In this document: positions 31,140-42,300 of the stretch, piece by piece
Layout of the letters: the number at the start of each line of letters is the position of its first letter
How positions within the stretch are numbered: the stretch's first letter is position 1
DNA from: Ehrlichia chaffeensis str. Arkansas
GTDB lineage: Bacteria > Pseudomonadota > Alphaproteobacteria > Rickettsiales > Anaplasmataceae
Direction: 5' to 3'
Assembly: GCF_000013145.1 (NCBI RefSeq)
Contig: NC_007799.1
Span: forward strand, 620,001-684,000
DNA length: 64,000 nt
Program-made: the position numbers and the translations under genes
Notes under the pieces: model-generated
What the model saw: the letters and a program-made list of their open reading frames with translations, nothing else
The model's database searches: none
What the model was told of the DNA's origin: nothing

Positions 31140-31973
31140 ATGTATAATAAACATAAATTACCATCATATATTCTTATAATCATGAATCATATTAGTAAGA
31201 TAAATCCTAAAAAAGAATTAAGCCAATGTTTTATTTCGTCAACCCATATTACAGATCAAATAGTTAACTATGCTGGCAATATCAGTGATTACTCAATAAT
31301 AGAAATTGGTCCAGGACTTGGTACAATGACTTATTCTATATTAAATAAAAACCCTAAAAAACTAATTTCTATAGAAAAAGACCGTAGGTTATCAACAATA
31401 CATGAAAAAATAGTTGAAGAATTTCAAGGAAAATACGAATTTATATTATCAGATGCACTAAACATAGATTTACGTGATATTATTGAACCTCCAGTAAAAG
31501 TAATAGCAAACCTACCCTATCATATAGCAACTACTCTATTAATAAAATGGATGGATTATATTAATTTTTTTACTAGTTTTACATTAATGTTCCAAAAAGA
31601 AGTAGCAGATCGTATAGTAGCACAACCAAATAATAAAAATTATGGTACACTATCTATACTCATTCAATTACTATCTAATGTGTATAAAATGGAGGATTTT
31701 GGACCAGAAATATTTTCACCTCAACCCAAAGTAATGTCATCTGTAATTAACATTATTGCATTACCAGAACCCAGATTTCATGTAAATTATAGAAAGTTAT
31801 CTCAAGTATTAAAAACAACATTTAGTGAACGTCGTAAAATGATACGCTCTACATTAAAAAAACTTACCAATAATGCAGATGAAATGCTAGAATCTCTTAA
31901 CATTGATAATAATTTACGTCCTGAAAACTTATCAATAGAACAATTCTGTCAAATTACAAATTGTATAAACTAA
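31140..31973 (+). CDS. rsmA: 16S rRNA dimethyladenosine transferase
   Basis: It dimethylates two adjacent adenosines near the 3' end of 16S rRNA. SAM motif I is [16 protein letters not shown], and the catalytic motif is [28 protein letters not shown] near the C terminus is also typical. The second ATG at 31182 ([11 protein letters not shown]) is closer to the usual start than 31140. The usual LGQNFL N-terminal motif is changed to LSQCFI, a mild oddity. 264-278 residues depending on start. Confidence 0.93.
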   Translation: MYNKHKLPSYILIIMNHISKINPKKELSQCFISSTHITDQIVNYAGNISDYSIIEIGPGLGTMTYSILNKNPKKLISIEKDRRLSTIHEKIVEEFQGKYEFILSDALNIDLRDIIEPPVKVIANLPYHIATTLLIKWMDYINFFTSFTLMFQKEVADRIVAQPNNKNYGTLSILIQLLSNVYKMEDFGPEIFSPQPKVMSSVINIIALPEPRFHVNYRKLSQVLKTTFSERRKMIRSTLKKLTNNADEMLESLNIDNNLRPENLSIEQFCQITNCIN

Positions 31974-32058
31974 ATATCCTATGTATGTGAGGCTTTCGAT
32001 ATAAATTACCAAAAATATATTGTTATTTTAAATAATAAACCTAGCTTTTACAATTCAT

Positions 32059-33075
32059 CTAACAATTTTCTGGTATACCTTTTGAAGTAGAATATTGAAA
32101 ATTTAACGGAGAATTAGGGTATATTACATGATATATATGATGACATGCCATTGCAGCCTCTGAAAATCCTGTAAGTATTAACTTAAGTTTTCCTGGATAT
32201 GTAGCTATATCACCAACTGCATATATTCTATTGCGATTTGTTAGACAAGTCTCAGCATTAACAAGAATTTGATAGTTTTTTACTTCCATTCCCCAATTCA
32301 ATATAGGACCAAGATTTGCAGATGTACCAAAAAATGGAAATAAATAATCAACTTGTAGCGCCATTTCTTCATGATTCGTAATATTCTTAACAATTACAGA
32401 ATGCAGTTTACCATTTTCACCACATAATTTTTTAACTTGATATGGAACAATAATCTTTATTTTTCCACTCTGTGATAAATTATCCATCTGCAATGCAGTA
32501 TTAGGAGCACAACGAAAATTTTTCCTTCTATGTACTACATATAACTGTTTAGCAACCTTAGAAAGCTCAACTGCCCAATCAGCAGCTGAGTCACCTCCTC
32601 CTGCTATCATAATATTTTTATCACAAAAATCTGAAACCTTTCTCACTTGGTAAAATACTGATTTATTCTCATAATCAAGAATATTATCTATAGGAAGACG
32701 ATTTGGACCAAATGCTCCAGCTCCAGCAGCAATGATAATAACTTTACTTTGTACTACAATTCCTGTTGTAGTTCTTATCAAAAAATAATCTGAGTAATCT
32801 TCTATTTTTTCAGCAACTTGTCCTAACAAATATTGAGGATTAAAAGGCTCAGACTGCTTTTTTAAACTATCTATTAATTCCTTACCATTAATTACTGGAT
32901 ATCCAGGAATATCATATATCGGTTTCTCTGGATACAATGCAAGACATTGCCCACCAATTTCACTTAATGCATCAATAACACAACATCGCATTTTCAACAT
33001 ACCAGCCTGAAATACAGTAAATATCCCAACAGGACCAGCTCCTATTACCGCAATATCAGTTACATAATCTGTCAT
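32059..33075 (-). CDS. Ferredoxin/flavodoxin-NADP reductase (thioredoxin reductase-like)
   Basis: This FAD flavoprotein of 338 residues has the two-dinucleotide-fold layout of thioredoxin reductase but lacks its CxxC. The FAD fold is DIAVIGAGPVGIFTVFQAG, and EIGGQCLALYPEKPIYDIPG is characteristic of the TrxR-like ferredoxin-NADP reductases. The NADP fold is NIMIAGGGDSAADWAVEL, and the end motif is YAVGDIATYPGK. It probably supplies electrons to ferredoxin, possibly the isc ferredoxin. No operon partner. Confidence 0.9.
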   Translation of the reverse strand: MTDYVTDIAVIGAGPVGIFTVFQAGMLKMRCCVIDALSEIGGQCLALYPEKPIYDIPGYPVINGKELIDSLKKQSEPFNPQYLLGQVAEKIEDYSDYFLIRTTTGIVVQSKVIIIAAGAGAFGPNRLPIDNILDYENKSVFYQVRKVSDFCDKNIMIAGGGDSAADWAVELSKVAKQLYVVHRRKNFRCAPNTALQMDNLSQSGKIKIIVPYQVKKLCGENGKLHSVIVKNITNHEEMALQVDYLFPFFGTSANLGPILNWGMEVKNYQILVNAETCLTNRNRIYAVGDIATYPGKLKLILTGFSEAAMACHHIYHVIYPNSPLNFQYSTSKGIPENC

Positions 33076-33515
33076 ATTTTTCTCATATATTAGCCAAGTT
33101 TTACGCTAATACCTTAAACTAAAGAAGAAAATTTATCTAGAAATTTTCTATAAAATTACTGCATATACTAAATATCAAAAAGCTTTACAATAACCAAATT
33201 AAGAAGATTTTCACAAAAAATATATATCAATTTATATGCTACTAATAATACTTATAATCATAAGTTATGGAAAATATAACATTTATATTTCAATGTTAAC
33301 CAAGAAAATAATTATTAAGATACTATATAATTAATTATGTACACACATTACAATACCCAGTCCAATATTAAGCTACATAAAACTAACTTTACAAATAGTT
33401 ACCACTAATATTTAAAGTATATTCTAATAAATATAACATTAAGCACCACAATAACAAATACATAGTAAATCATAACAATTTACCTAAAACATATAGAACA
33501 ACACTATTTATTTTA
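33076..33515. other. Gene-free AT-rich region
   Basis: 440 bases between the reductase gene and pmbA, both on the minus strand. I looked for open frames, tRNA-like folds and resemblance to the neighbouring genes and saw nothing I can defend. Confidence 0.5.
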
Positions 33516-34862
33516 TTATCCAGCAATTGTAATGCCATCTATTCTTATTGTAGGAGAATTGACTGAACTAAAAAATACCAAATCATTTGCAATGGACATT
33601 TCAGAAAACATATATTGTAACTTACTAGCAATGGTGATTTCATTTACTGGATAAGATATTTTACCATTCTCTATAAAAAATCCTGATGCACCTTGACTAT
33701 AATCACCAGTAATTAAATTTACTCCAAAACCAAAAAGATCAGTAATATAAAGCCCACTTTTTATATCTGAGATTAACTCTTGAACAGACAAAATTCCATT
33801 CTGTATATAAAAATTGCTAACACCAGGACTTACTGATGCATTAGAATGCCTTACAGCATTTCCAGTAGTTTTCAGTTTCAACTTATTAGCTGAACGTATA
33901 TCTAAAATCCAACTTTTTAATATACCATTTTCTACTACTAACTTTTTATTACCAACAACTCCTTCTCCATCAAAAGGCCTTGAAGATAGGCCAGATAACA
34001 TTAATGGATCATCTACTATAAAAATGTCATCTGAAAAAATCTTTTTATTAATATAATTATTTAAAAATGAAGCTTCATTAGCTATATTATCCCCCCTTAT
34101 AGCACTGGCAAAGTTTTTTAACAATGTACCAGCTACCCTATTCTCAATCACGATTGGTACTTTACAGGTCTGTAATTTTCCAGGGTTTAATCTCTTAACT
34201 GCTCTTAATGCAGCTTCCTTACCTATTTTTACAGGATCTTTCATACGACTTAAGTTGCATACGGAAGAAAAATCATATCCTACTTCCATTTTATCATCTG
34301 TACCAGCAATAACAGAAATACTACTTACAAAATTAGATTTACTATAAGAACCTATAAAACCATTTGTAGTTGCTAAAACAACATCTGTTATACCATGAGA
34401 AAATGAAGATCCTTCTGAATTGACAACTTGATTATCATAAGATAACGCAGCATTTTCCATATCTTCAACAATTTTTTTACATTGATCAACTGTAATATTA
34501 GTCTTATCTAATATCATTAGGTCATTACTAGTTAACAAATGTTCTTTATTAATAAAATCATTATATAAAGAAATATATGGATCTCCTGTAGATAATTTTG
34601 CCATAGCAACAGCTTGATCTATAGATTCTGATACATTAGAAAGTTCATTAGAAGAAACACATGCAAATTGATTATTATTCACAATAACTCTTATTCCCAT
34701 TTTACAGTTTTTAGATTGAATAACTTCATCAATCTTATGGAGACGTTGCGATAAAGATAACCTATTATTCTGATAAATTACTACATCACCAATGTAACCC
34801 ATACTTTTTATCTTTTTTACAGCATCTTCAGCTACATTTAAAATCTCCAATTTATCCTCCAT
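33516..34862 (-). CDS. pmbA: TldE/PmbA-family metalloprotease component
   Basis: This is a homologue of PmbA/TldE, the non-catalytic partner of the TldD zinc protease that processes small peptides. It includes IRGDNIANEASFLNNYI, SGLSSRPFDGEGV and the C-terminal ASKLQYMFSEMSIANDL, followed by NSPTIRIDGITIAG, all usual for the family. The start is the ATG at 34862, which overlaps the folE stop by one base (TGATG). The codon before it, TTG, is unlikely to be used. 448 residues. TldD is not in the window. Confidence 0.92.
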   Translation of the reverse strand: MEDKLEILNVAEDAVKKIKSMGYIGDVVIYQNNRLSLSQRLHKIDEVIQSKNCKMGIRVIVNNNQFACVSSNELSNVSESIDQAVAMAKLSTGDPYISLYNDFINKEHLLTSNDLMILDKTNITVDQCKKIVEDMENAALSYDNQVVNSEGSSFSHGITDVVLATTNGFIGSYSKSNFVSSISVIAGTDDKMEVGYDFSSVCNLSRMKDPVKIGKEAALRAVKRLNPGKLQTCKVPIVIENRVAGTLLKNFASAIRGDNIANEASFLNNYINKKIFSDDIFIVDDPLMLSGLSSRPFDGEGVVGNKKLVVENGILKSWILDIRSANKLKLKTTGNAVRHSNASVSPGVSNFYIQNGILSVQELISDIKSGLYITDLFGFGVNLITGDYSQGASGFFIENGKISYPVNEITIASKLQYMFSEMSIANDLVFFSSVNSPTIRIDGITIAG

Positions 34863-35434
34863 CAACCAATACTAGAAAAAAATTCTCTTCTTAATTCCAT
34901 GTTATCTTGAAAAACTCCAATTGCACAAGTCGTTTGTAATTCCAAATTATGCTTGTCTTCCTCTTCACAGCATACAATACAATCATGTACTGCTTCAACA
35001 GCAACAATTATCCCTTTCGGAGCTAAACAATGATCTAAGGCGTTTGCTATTTCTACAGTTAATTTCTCTTGAAGTTGCAATCTTTTTGTAAAACAGTTAA
35101 TTAATTTTACAATTTTACCTACTCCAAATACTAACTTATCAGGAACATACCCAATACTAATTTTACCTCTCATTGGAACAATATGATGCTCACAATACGA
35201 TGTAAATTCAGTATTTTTAAAAATCACCATATCATTATAATTCTCATTAAGTAAAACTAAATCTTGCATAGAATATATATCTACTTGATATCCTGAAAAA
35301 AATCTTTTATAGACATCCAATACACGTTTAGCAGTATTAACAAGACCTTCTCTATTTGGATCATCACCTATCCATCTTATTAGTAAATTAACAGCTTCTT
35401 CGGCTTCACTATCAGAAGGTTTGCCATTTCTCAT
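34862..35434 (-). CDS. folE: GTP cyclohydrolase I family protein
   Basis: This would be the first enzyme of folate/pterin synthesis, converting GTP to dihydroneopterin triphosphate. The zinc ligands are present: Cys 81 and His 84 in YCEHHIVPMRGKISIGY, and Cys 152 in VHDCIV. Two segments deviate from the usual family. The GLSKxxR helix reads GVGKIVKLIN, and the C-terminal MRGV region reads IVCCEEEDKHN, so the usual arginines are replaced. The core (RLQLQEKLTVEIANAL) is good. It is coupled to pmbA by TGATG and follows atpG by 13 bases. It may be an altered-activity member. Confidence 0.88.
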   Translation of the reverse strand: MRNGKPSDSEAEEAVNLLIRWIGDDPNREGLVNTAKRVLDVYKRFFSGYQVDIYSMQDLVLLNENYNDMVIFKNTEFTSYCEHHIVPMRGKISIGYVPDKLVFGVGKIVKLINCFTKRLQLQEKLTVEIANALDHCLAPKGIIVAVEAVHDCIVCCEEEDKHNLELQTTCAIGVFQDNMELRREFFSSIG

Positions 35435-35447
35435 AAATTCTCACTTA

Positions 35448-36293
35448 TTAATTCAACGATTCAAAACCACTAATTATCTCTATTAAGTCAGTAGTTATAG
35501 AAGCCTGCCTAGAACGATTATATTCTAATGCCAACCTATTTAACATATCTTTAGTATTACGATTCGCAGATTCCATAGCAACCATACGAGAACAATGTTC
35601 ACTAGCAGAATTCTCCAAAAACGCAATATACATTAAATTTAGTACATAACCCAAACTTATAGTAGATAAAACATCAACATACGTTGGTTCATATTGATAT
35701 ACTTCTTTCAACAACATAGGAATTCCAAGATTACAAGGAATTAATTGTTGAGCATCAGGTTTTTGTAATATAGTCGTGTAAAATTTATTAAATAGTATCA
35801 TGACATTATCAAACTGATCAAAATCAATACCACTATTATATACAAAAAGCTTAAAATACAAAAAATCTGTAATAGACTTAGTATTAGAAAATACATTCAA
35901 TATCTTATCTGAATATTGACTATACATCATATCATATGCCTTTTTGCCAAAAAATATTAATTTTACTTCCTTATTACTACTTTCTAACTTTTCAACATAA
36001 GATTTAGTAAACTTAACTATCAAATTATTAAAATTACCACATAACCCTCTATCAGAAGACATTACAACCAATAAAACTCTTTCTTTTTTAGCTATAGAAG
36101 CACAATTATGCACCCCATCCGAAGGAACATAATCTACAATACTACTAAGCTCTAATAAGTGTTTTTTAGCATTCTCCAATTTTTGCTGAACGCGATGCAG
36201 CTTAGCAGCAGATATCATCTGCATAACCTTAGTAGTCTTTTGTATAGACTTAACACTTTTTATTCTCAATAATAAAGCTTTAAGATTGGCCAT
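35448..36293 (-). CDS. atpG: ATP synthase gamma subunit
   Basis: This is the central rotor stalk of F1-ATPase. The N-terminal coiled-coil helix is LLLRIKSVKSIQKTTKVMQM, followed by ISAAKL, and the C-terminal helix has RMVAMESANRNTKDMLNRLA, followed by LEYNRSRQASITTDLIEI. SSDRGLCGNFN is the family marker in between. 281 residues. It is separated from other atp genes, as in other Anaplasmataceae, and lies 13 bases upstream of folE on the same strand. Confidence 0.96.
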   Translation of the reverse strand: MANLKALLLRIKSVKSIQKTTKVMQMISAAKLHRVQQKLENAKKHLLELSSIVDYVPSDGVHNCASIAKKERVLLVVMSSDRGLCGNFNNLIVKFTKSYVEKLESSNKEVKLIFFGKKAYDMMYSQYSDKILNVFSNTKSITDFLYFKLFVYNSGIDFDQFDNVMILFNKFYTTILQKPDAQQLIPCNLGIPMLLKEVYQYEPTYVDVLSTISLGYVLNLMYIAFLENSASEHCSRMVAMESANRNTKDMLNRLALEYNRSRQASITTDLIEIISGFESLN

Positions 36294-36378
36294 AAATCTT
36301 AATTAAAAATACCTAACTAAAGTATATTATCTTTTACTAGTTACACAAGAATTTTATACAGATAAAAAACTATTCCTA

Positions 36379-39300
36379 TTACATAAAGCGACCGTGTTTT
36401 TTTCTTACATCACCAGACTTAGGAGAAGGTAAAGGTGCTACATCATCTAATGAAGAGTCACTACTACTATTAATTACTCCTTGTAATCCTGAAGCAATCT
36501 CAGTAACACTAGTATCCATCAATACATCACCAGATCCCTTTCTTTTGCGCCGTGAAGAAGATTGCTTATCAGATGCCTCAGATCCTTTCTCCTGTGATAC
36601 TAAACCTTCAAAAAATCGTAATTTCTCAGAAAAATTTCTCTTATATCGTTCCCCTGCCCTCTTTACAATTATAGGATCCAAAGCGTCGTCTGCTTCAGTA
36701 ACTCCACTGCTTCCTTCTTCTCTTATACTATCGAAAGATAAATCTTTTAGACCTTCTTCAGACTCTTGACTAGTATCCTCCGAAGTTTTAGAAAATCCAA
36801 AAGCTTTTAACACTAATTTCGTACTTTTCAATGCATATGATGACGACGTTATATCACCTGTTTTTTGACACGCTTGTTCTGATGATGCGGCAACACCACC
36901 TTCAGTGTTACAAACAACCCCATCATCCAAGGATAAATCTTCTAGAGTGTCATCATCACATTGACTTATATCCCATCCTGTTCTAGACAACTTGTAAAGA
37001 CTATCTCCTCTAAATTGCCCTGTAGATGATACATCATCAGCAGATAAAGATTTTTTACTTATCTCATCACCTCCAGCAGTAGGAAGGTCTCCTTCACTTT
37101 TAGAATGCTTTATAACTCTTGGTATCAACCCTGGCATTAAAATTTCACCTTTTACAGATGGTTTCACGTCTTTATAAATCTTACTGTCATTCTCAATTCT
37201 AAGTTGAAGTCCAATATTTCTTAAACCCTGTAAGGCTTGTTTCAATATATCCTCAGTAACATGAACTTCTTCCGGTAACAACGTAGGCGATGCTTTTCCA
37301 CCTTTTCCTGATCCTTTTTTAGATTCCACACCTCCTCTTAAATCTGAACTTAGTTGGAATGCTGCTGAACCGCGAGGAATTTTAGATGTACTTTTACCTT
37401 GTTCTGATCCTGCTACTAACTTTTCATCTGCACCTGATACAACACTTTGATCAACAGTCATAGCTTGATCTGAAGTACCTGGACTAGATGCTGAACTTGC
37501 ACCCACCACTTTATGTTGCTGTTGATTACTTAAACCGCTTGGTAATACACGAGACGTGCTTCTATCCTCCTCTGATCCTGCTACTAACTTTTCATCTGCA
37601 CCTGATACAACACTTTGATCAACAGTCATAGCTTGATCTGAAGTACCTGGACTAGATGCTGAACTTGCACCCACCACTTTATGTTGCTGTTGATTACTTA
37701 AACCGCTTGGTAATACACGAGACGTGCTTCTATCCTCCTCTACTCCTGATACTAACTTTTTATCTGCATCTGATTTAACACCTTGATCATGCTGACCCTG
37801 AGATACTATATCACCACCACGTTCTTGTACCATTAAACTACTATCTACAGTATCCTGATCCGGCAATGAAATTTCAGAGCCCAACAAAGTCCTATTCTCA
37901 TTACAGAATCTTTCATATTCTTCCTCTTCCTTTAAACCAAAATCTAATAACACTTCTTGTACACTTTCTAACACTTTTACAACATTTGGTTTTTCTGTCA
38001 CTGATAAACTACTAAGACCTACACTACAAAAGATACTCAACATACAATTTTTAAGACTTTTACACTCTTGTAATATTGACACACAAATCTCACGTGTTAA
38101 TCCTGTATCTGAACAATCAGATGCTCTTTTAATCAATTCATCATATTTTCCAAATACAATATTAGACAATCCACCTAACGATATAACTTGATTATTCAAT
38201 GATTGCTGTAATCTAGACAGTCCAATTGAATCCCCATCATCTAAACATATTAACTGTCCAACTAATGCTTTAACATCCTGTTGTGTTTTATTACATGTAT
38301 ACTCAAATACTGTACTTTCTGGTACCACTTCTCCTCCTGGTTGAGTAGGCTTCCCATCCACATTCCATGGATTATCCAAAGAAGCAAAACTTACTAACAA
38401 TTTTTCTGATGTCTCTCGTATACTTGCACATAATATATTTTCTTGAGTAAGCTGCTGATTTGCTACGTCATGCAAAAGCTTTATACAATTTTTTAACACT
38501 GCTAAATCTTGTGACTTATCGCTCAGAGATTCTTTCTTAGATTCTAAAATTTCACCCACTTCAAATACATTTGTCAAATTGGCGTGACATTCTTTGACTA
38601 TATCAAAAATGTTCTTTATCAATTCTGTAGATGGTAACGTTATACCTTCTCGATTATTTAGTATATCAAAACGTTCTTTATTTCGTTTAGACAGTTGATT
38701 ATATTGATCACATAATGCTTTAACATTAATTAATAATTGTTTTACATCAAGTCCCTTACTTCCATCACACAATTTTTTTACATCGTGCAATATACCTTGA
38801 AATGTAGATAATAGATCTTCTGATGTAGTTTGTTCACTAGTAACTTGCTGTTCACTTACTGCAGATGCACCTGGTATAGGATAAGGTTTACTTCCTTCTG
38901 TCTGCGACGCTAATGTAGATGATAGATCTCCTGATGTAGTTTGTTCACTAGTAACTTGCTGTTCACTTACTGCAGATGCACCTGGTATAGGATAAGGTTT
39001 ACTTCCTTCTGTCTGCGACGCTAATGTAGATGATAGATCTCCTGATGTAGTTTGTTCACTAGTAACTTGCTGTTCACTTACTGCAGATGCACCTGGTATA
39101 GAATAAGGTTTACTTCCTTCTGTCTGCGATGCCAATTGAGTCAAATTCAGACCAGCAGATGATAATTTTTCACGTATTTTGTGATATTTTGATAACTCAT
39201 CCCTAGATACATTAGTTATTAACATTTCAGCCTGTTTTGATACATCCACTAACATAAAAGATTGCACATCTTCAACCATACTATCTAGATCTTTGTTATA

Positions 39301-42300
39301 TTTGTCCAATATTTCACGATAAAGATCATGCACTAGTTCTGGTGCTAATGTTTCCTCAGCAGCTAATCCATTTAATATTGCTCTATAACTTTGAAACAAT
39401 GTACTATATGTAGAACACAATTTTTTTATATTATACTCATTCAAAGTTTTATCTTCAGGAAATAAATACACTCCCATTGATTGCCTTATCTGATAAAGGT
39501 TATGTCTATCATCCAGCAATTTCACTTTTCTATCTTCTGGTATAATATTTTGTGGTAAAGTTAATACAAATAACTCAAAATTTGCTATATCTTCAGACAC
39601 ATTTGGTATAAACAACTCAACACGCCTTTCATAGTCTGGTGTCATATCCTCTGATATTATATCCTCTGATATTATATCCTCTGGTATAGTATATAATTGA
39701 CTCTTAGCTCGTCCTCTCACTGGAAATGTTTCCTTCTGTTTACCTTTAGACAGTAATTTACTACCTTTCACATCACCATGAGCAAACATTTGATCATCCA
39801 TGCCTACACGAGACTGCGGTGATGATAATCCCTCAACTGCAGGTTGTTGTATCGGTAAATGCAACTTTTGAGATTGAGATGCAGATGGTAATTTACTACT
39901 TTTCACATCACCATGAGCAAACATTTGATCATCCATGCCTACACGAGACTGCGGTGATGATAATCCCTCAACTGCAGGTTGTTGTATCGGTAAATGCAAC
40001 TTTTGAGATTGAGATGCAGATGGTAATTTACTACCTTTCACATCACCATGAGCAAACATTTGATCATCCATGCCTACACGAGACTGCGGTGATGATAATC
40101 CCTCAACTGCAGGTTGTTGTATCGGTAAATGCAACTTTTGAGATTGAGATGCAGATGGTAATTTACTACCTTTCACATCACCATGAGCAAACATCTGATC
40201 ATCCATACCTACACGAGACTGTGGTGGCATTGGTGATATTACATCTACTTGCTCATTTCCAAGATGCACATCAACCAAACTAGATGCTGACACATGTGAT
40301 CTAGTACCAGATCCAGGAGTTACAGAAGATTTAGGTGTAGTACTCTGTTGAACTTGACTTGTAGGTTTGATAGTATCCTGACCTTGATCTAATGACGCTG
40401 CAGATCTCCTACGAGAAATATCACCACCATGATCATGGTCACGATCATGGTCACGATCATGATCACGATCTCTATCTAATGAAGCTACTGTTTTAGTATC
40501 TTGAGCACGAGATTCCTTATCTTTCCATCTACCATTCTTTAAAGCAGCTGCTAACTCTAGCCCACCAACATAAACGTAACATGCATCAAAATTTATTTTT
40601 TCACCATGCATGCCATACTTTTGTGCATCTTTAGCACTAAGAGATATACTACCATCAGAATTTACAACAACACTAACCTCCTGCTTTGGTGCACCTGCTG
40701 GAATATTAGGTGTCCAAGATAATTTTAGTTTTACAAATCCCTCAGTAACAACATAATTTCTCTTTTTACCAACACTGTGTACATATCCTTTGTCTTTATT
40801 AGCAAAATTAAAAGGAACCATTGTTAACCCACAACTTTTACACAAAGAACTAGAGAATATGTCAGTAATTTTTAACTTTGCACGTCCCATGTTAGCAAAC
40901 AATACACCACCAGCTATATCAAACCCTACGTCATCATAATTCATACCTGCTTTTAACACGACATAACGTTTGAAGTCAGATATGCATCTAGATTTAATGT
41001 CATAATATTCATTCCTACCATCTATGAGAGATTGCAAAATATCAACTTTTTGATCTGGTAATACTTCATTAAGTACTTGAGAAGTAGTAATATTATTCGC
41101 AAGATCAGATGGAGAAAGTCCTAATCTATTTTTAACACTAAGTGAAGCATTTCTAGATACTAAAAATTTTACAAGTTCAATATGATTTGCTGTCACCATA
41201 TTAGGAGAGAACCGCATAAAGATTAACAATTTATGTAAAGGTGTATTACCATCCTTATCTCTTTTATTAATATTAGTTCCGGTCGATAATACTTCTGCTA
41301 CCATGTCCTTTGAACCAGTAATAACAGCCTTATGCAGAGATGTATCACCATCCATATTTATATTACTTATACCAATAGCTGCATACTTTGTGCGGAGGTA
41401 TTTATGTAAATCAACATTAGAAGCCTCAGCACAATTTATCAACATAGCATTAAAATCACATGAATCTGCTATCTTGTTTTTGCCTAATAGGTCTTCTAAC
41501 TTTTTGAATATAGGATAAGCACCAGGAATACGTGCTACAGTTTCAACACAATTTTCAAATCTTAAATTTCTATTATCAAATAATAATTCCTGTAACAACT
41601 TTGGATCTGTCTCTTTTAAGGTAGATATAACTGTATCAAAAAGTTCTAATACTCTAGTATGATCATCACCAATTTTTCCAGAAGCAATATCTTGACATAA
41701 TTTTTGCAAAGCATTATTTCCATCACCATCTGTATTAGCTAAAGTATTTCTAACAATACCATCATTTAATATTTTTCTTAATCTTCTATAACTTAGATCA
41801 ATAACACCCTGGTGTTTATCACCATTATCACTTAAAATATCGTTACAAACATTATCAAATAATTCACTAAATCTATATCGTAAACAAAAATTCTGCTGCA
41901 GTAGATTGTGAACATCGTCAATAGAGTCACATTCAAGAAATGTACCCTGTGCTTTACTAAACCGTTGAGCAGCTTTCTCTGATATTTCAGATTGCTTTGT
42001 TAAAAGCTCTATAAATGTACCAAGATTATTCTCTTGATCACTATATGGAAATATTAACCTTTCCTGCAATCTTTTCAATAAATCAAGCGCTGTCTCACCA
42101 TCCCTATTTCTATGATTAACAGAAAAACTATCATTTCTTATTAATTCACAAAAATAATACCGGATTCTTGACTCTGACAATGCTTCTGTATTTTCTGCAA
42201 AGAACTCTGCAAATTTATGTAATAGAGTATTACCACGGTTATCAACAATATTTGGATTTAACATACTATTAGAAGTTACTACAGCTTCTATTAAATCAAA

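Noticed and set aside
39819-40283. A 154-residue repetitive plus-strand frame
   Set aside because: It is the antisense of the 135-bp tandem repeat of the giant gene. It stays open only because the unit lacks stops in that frame.
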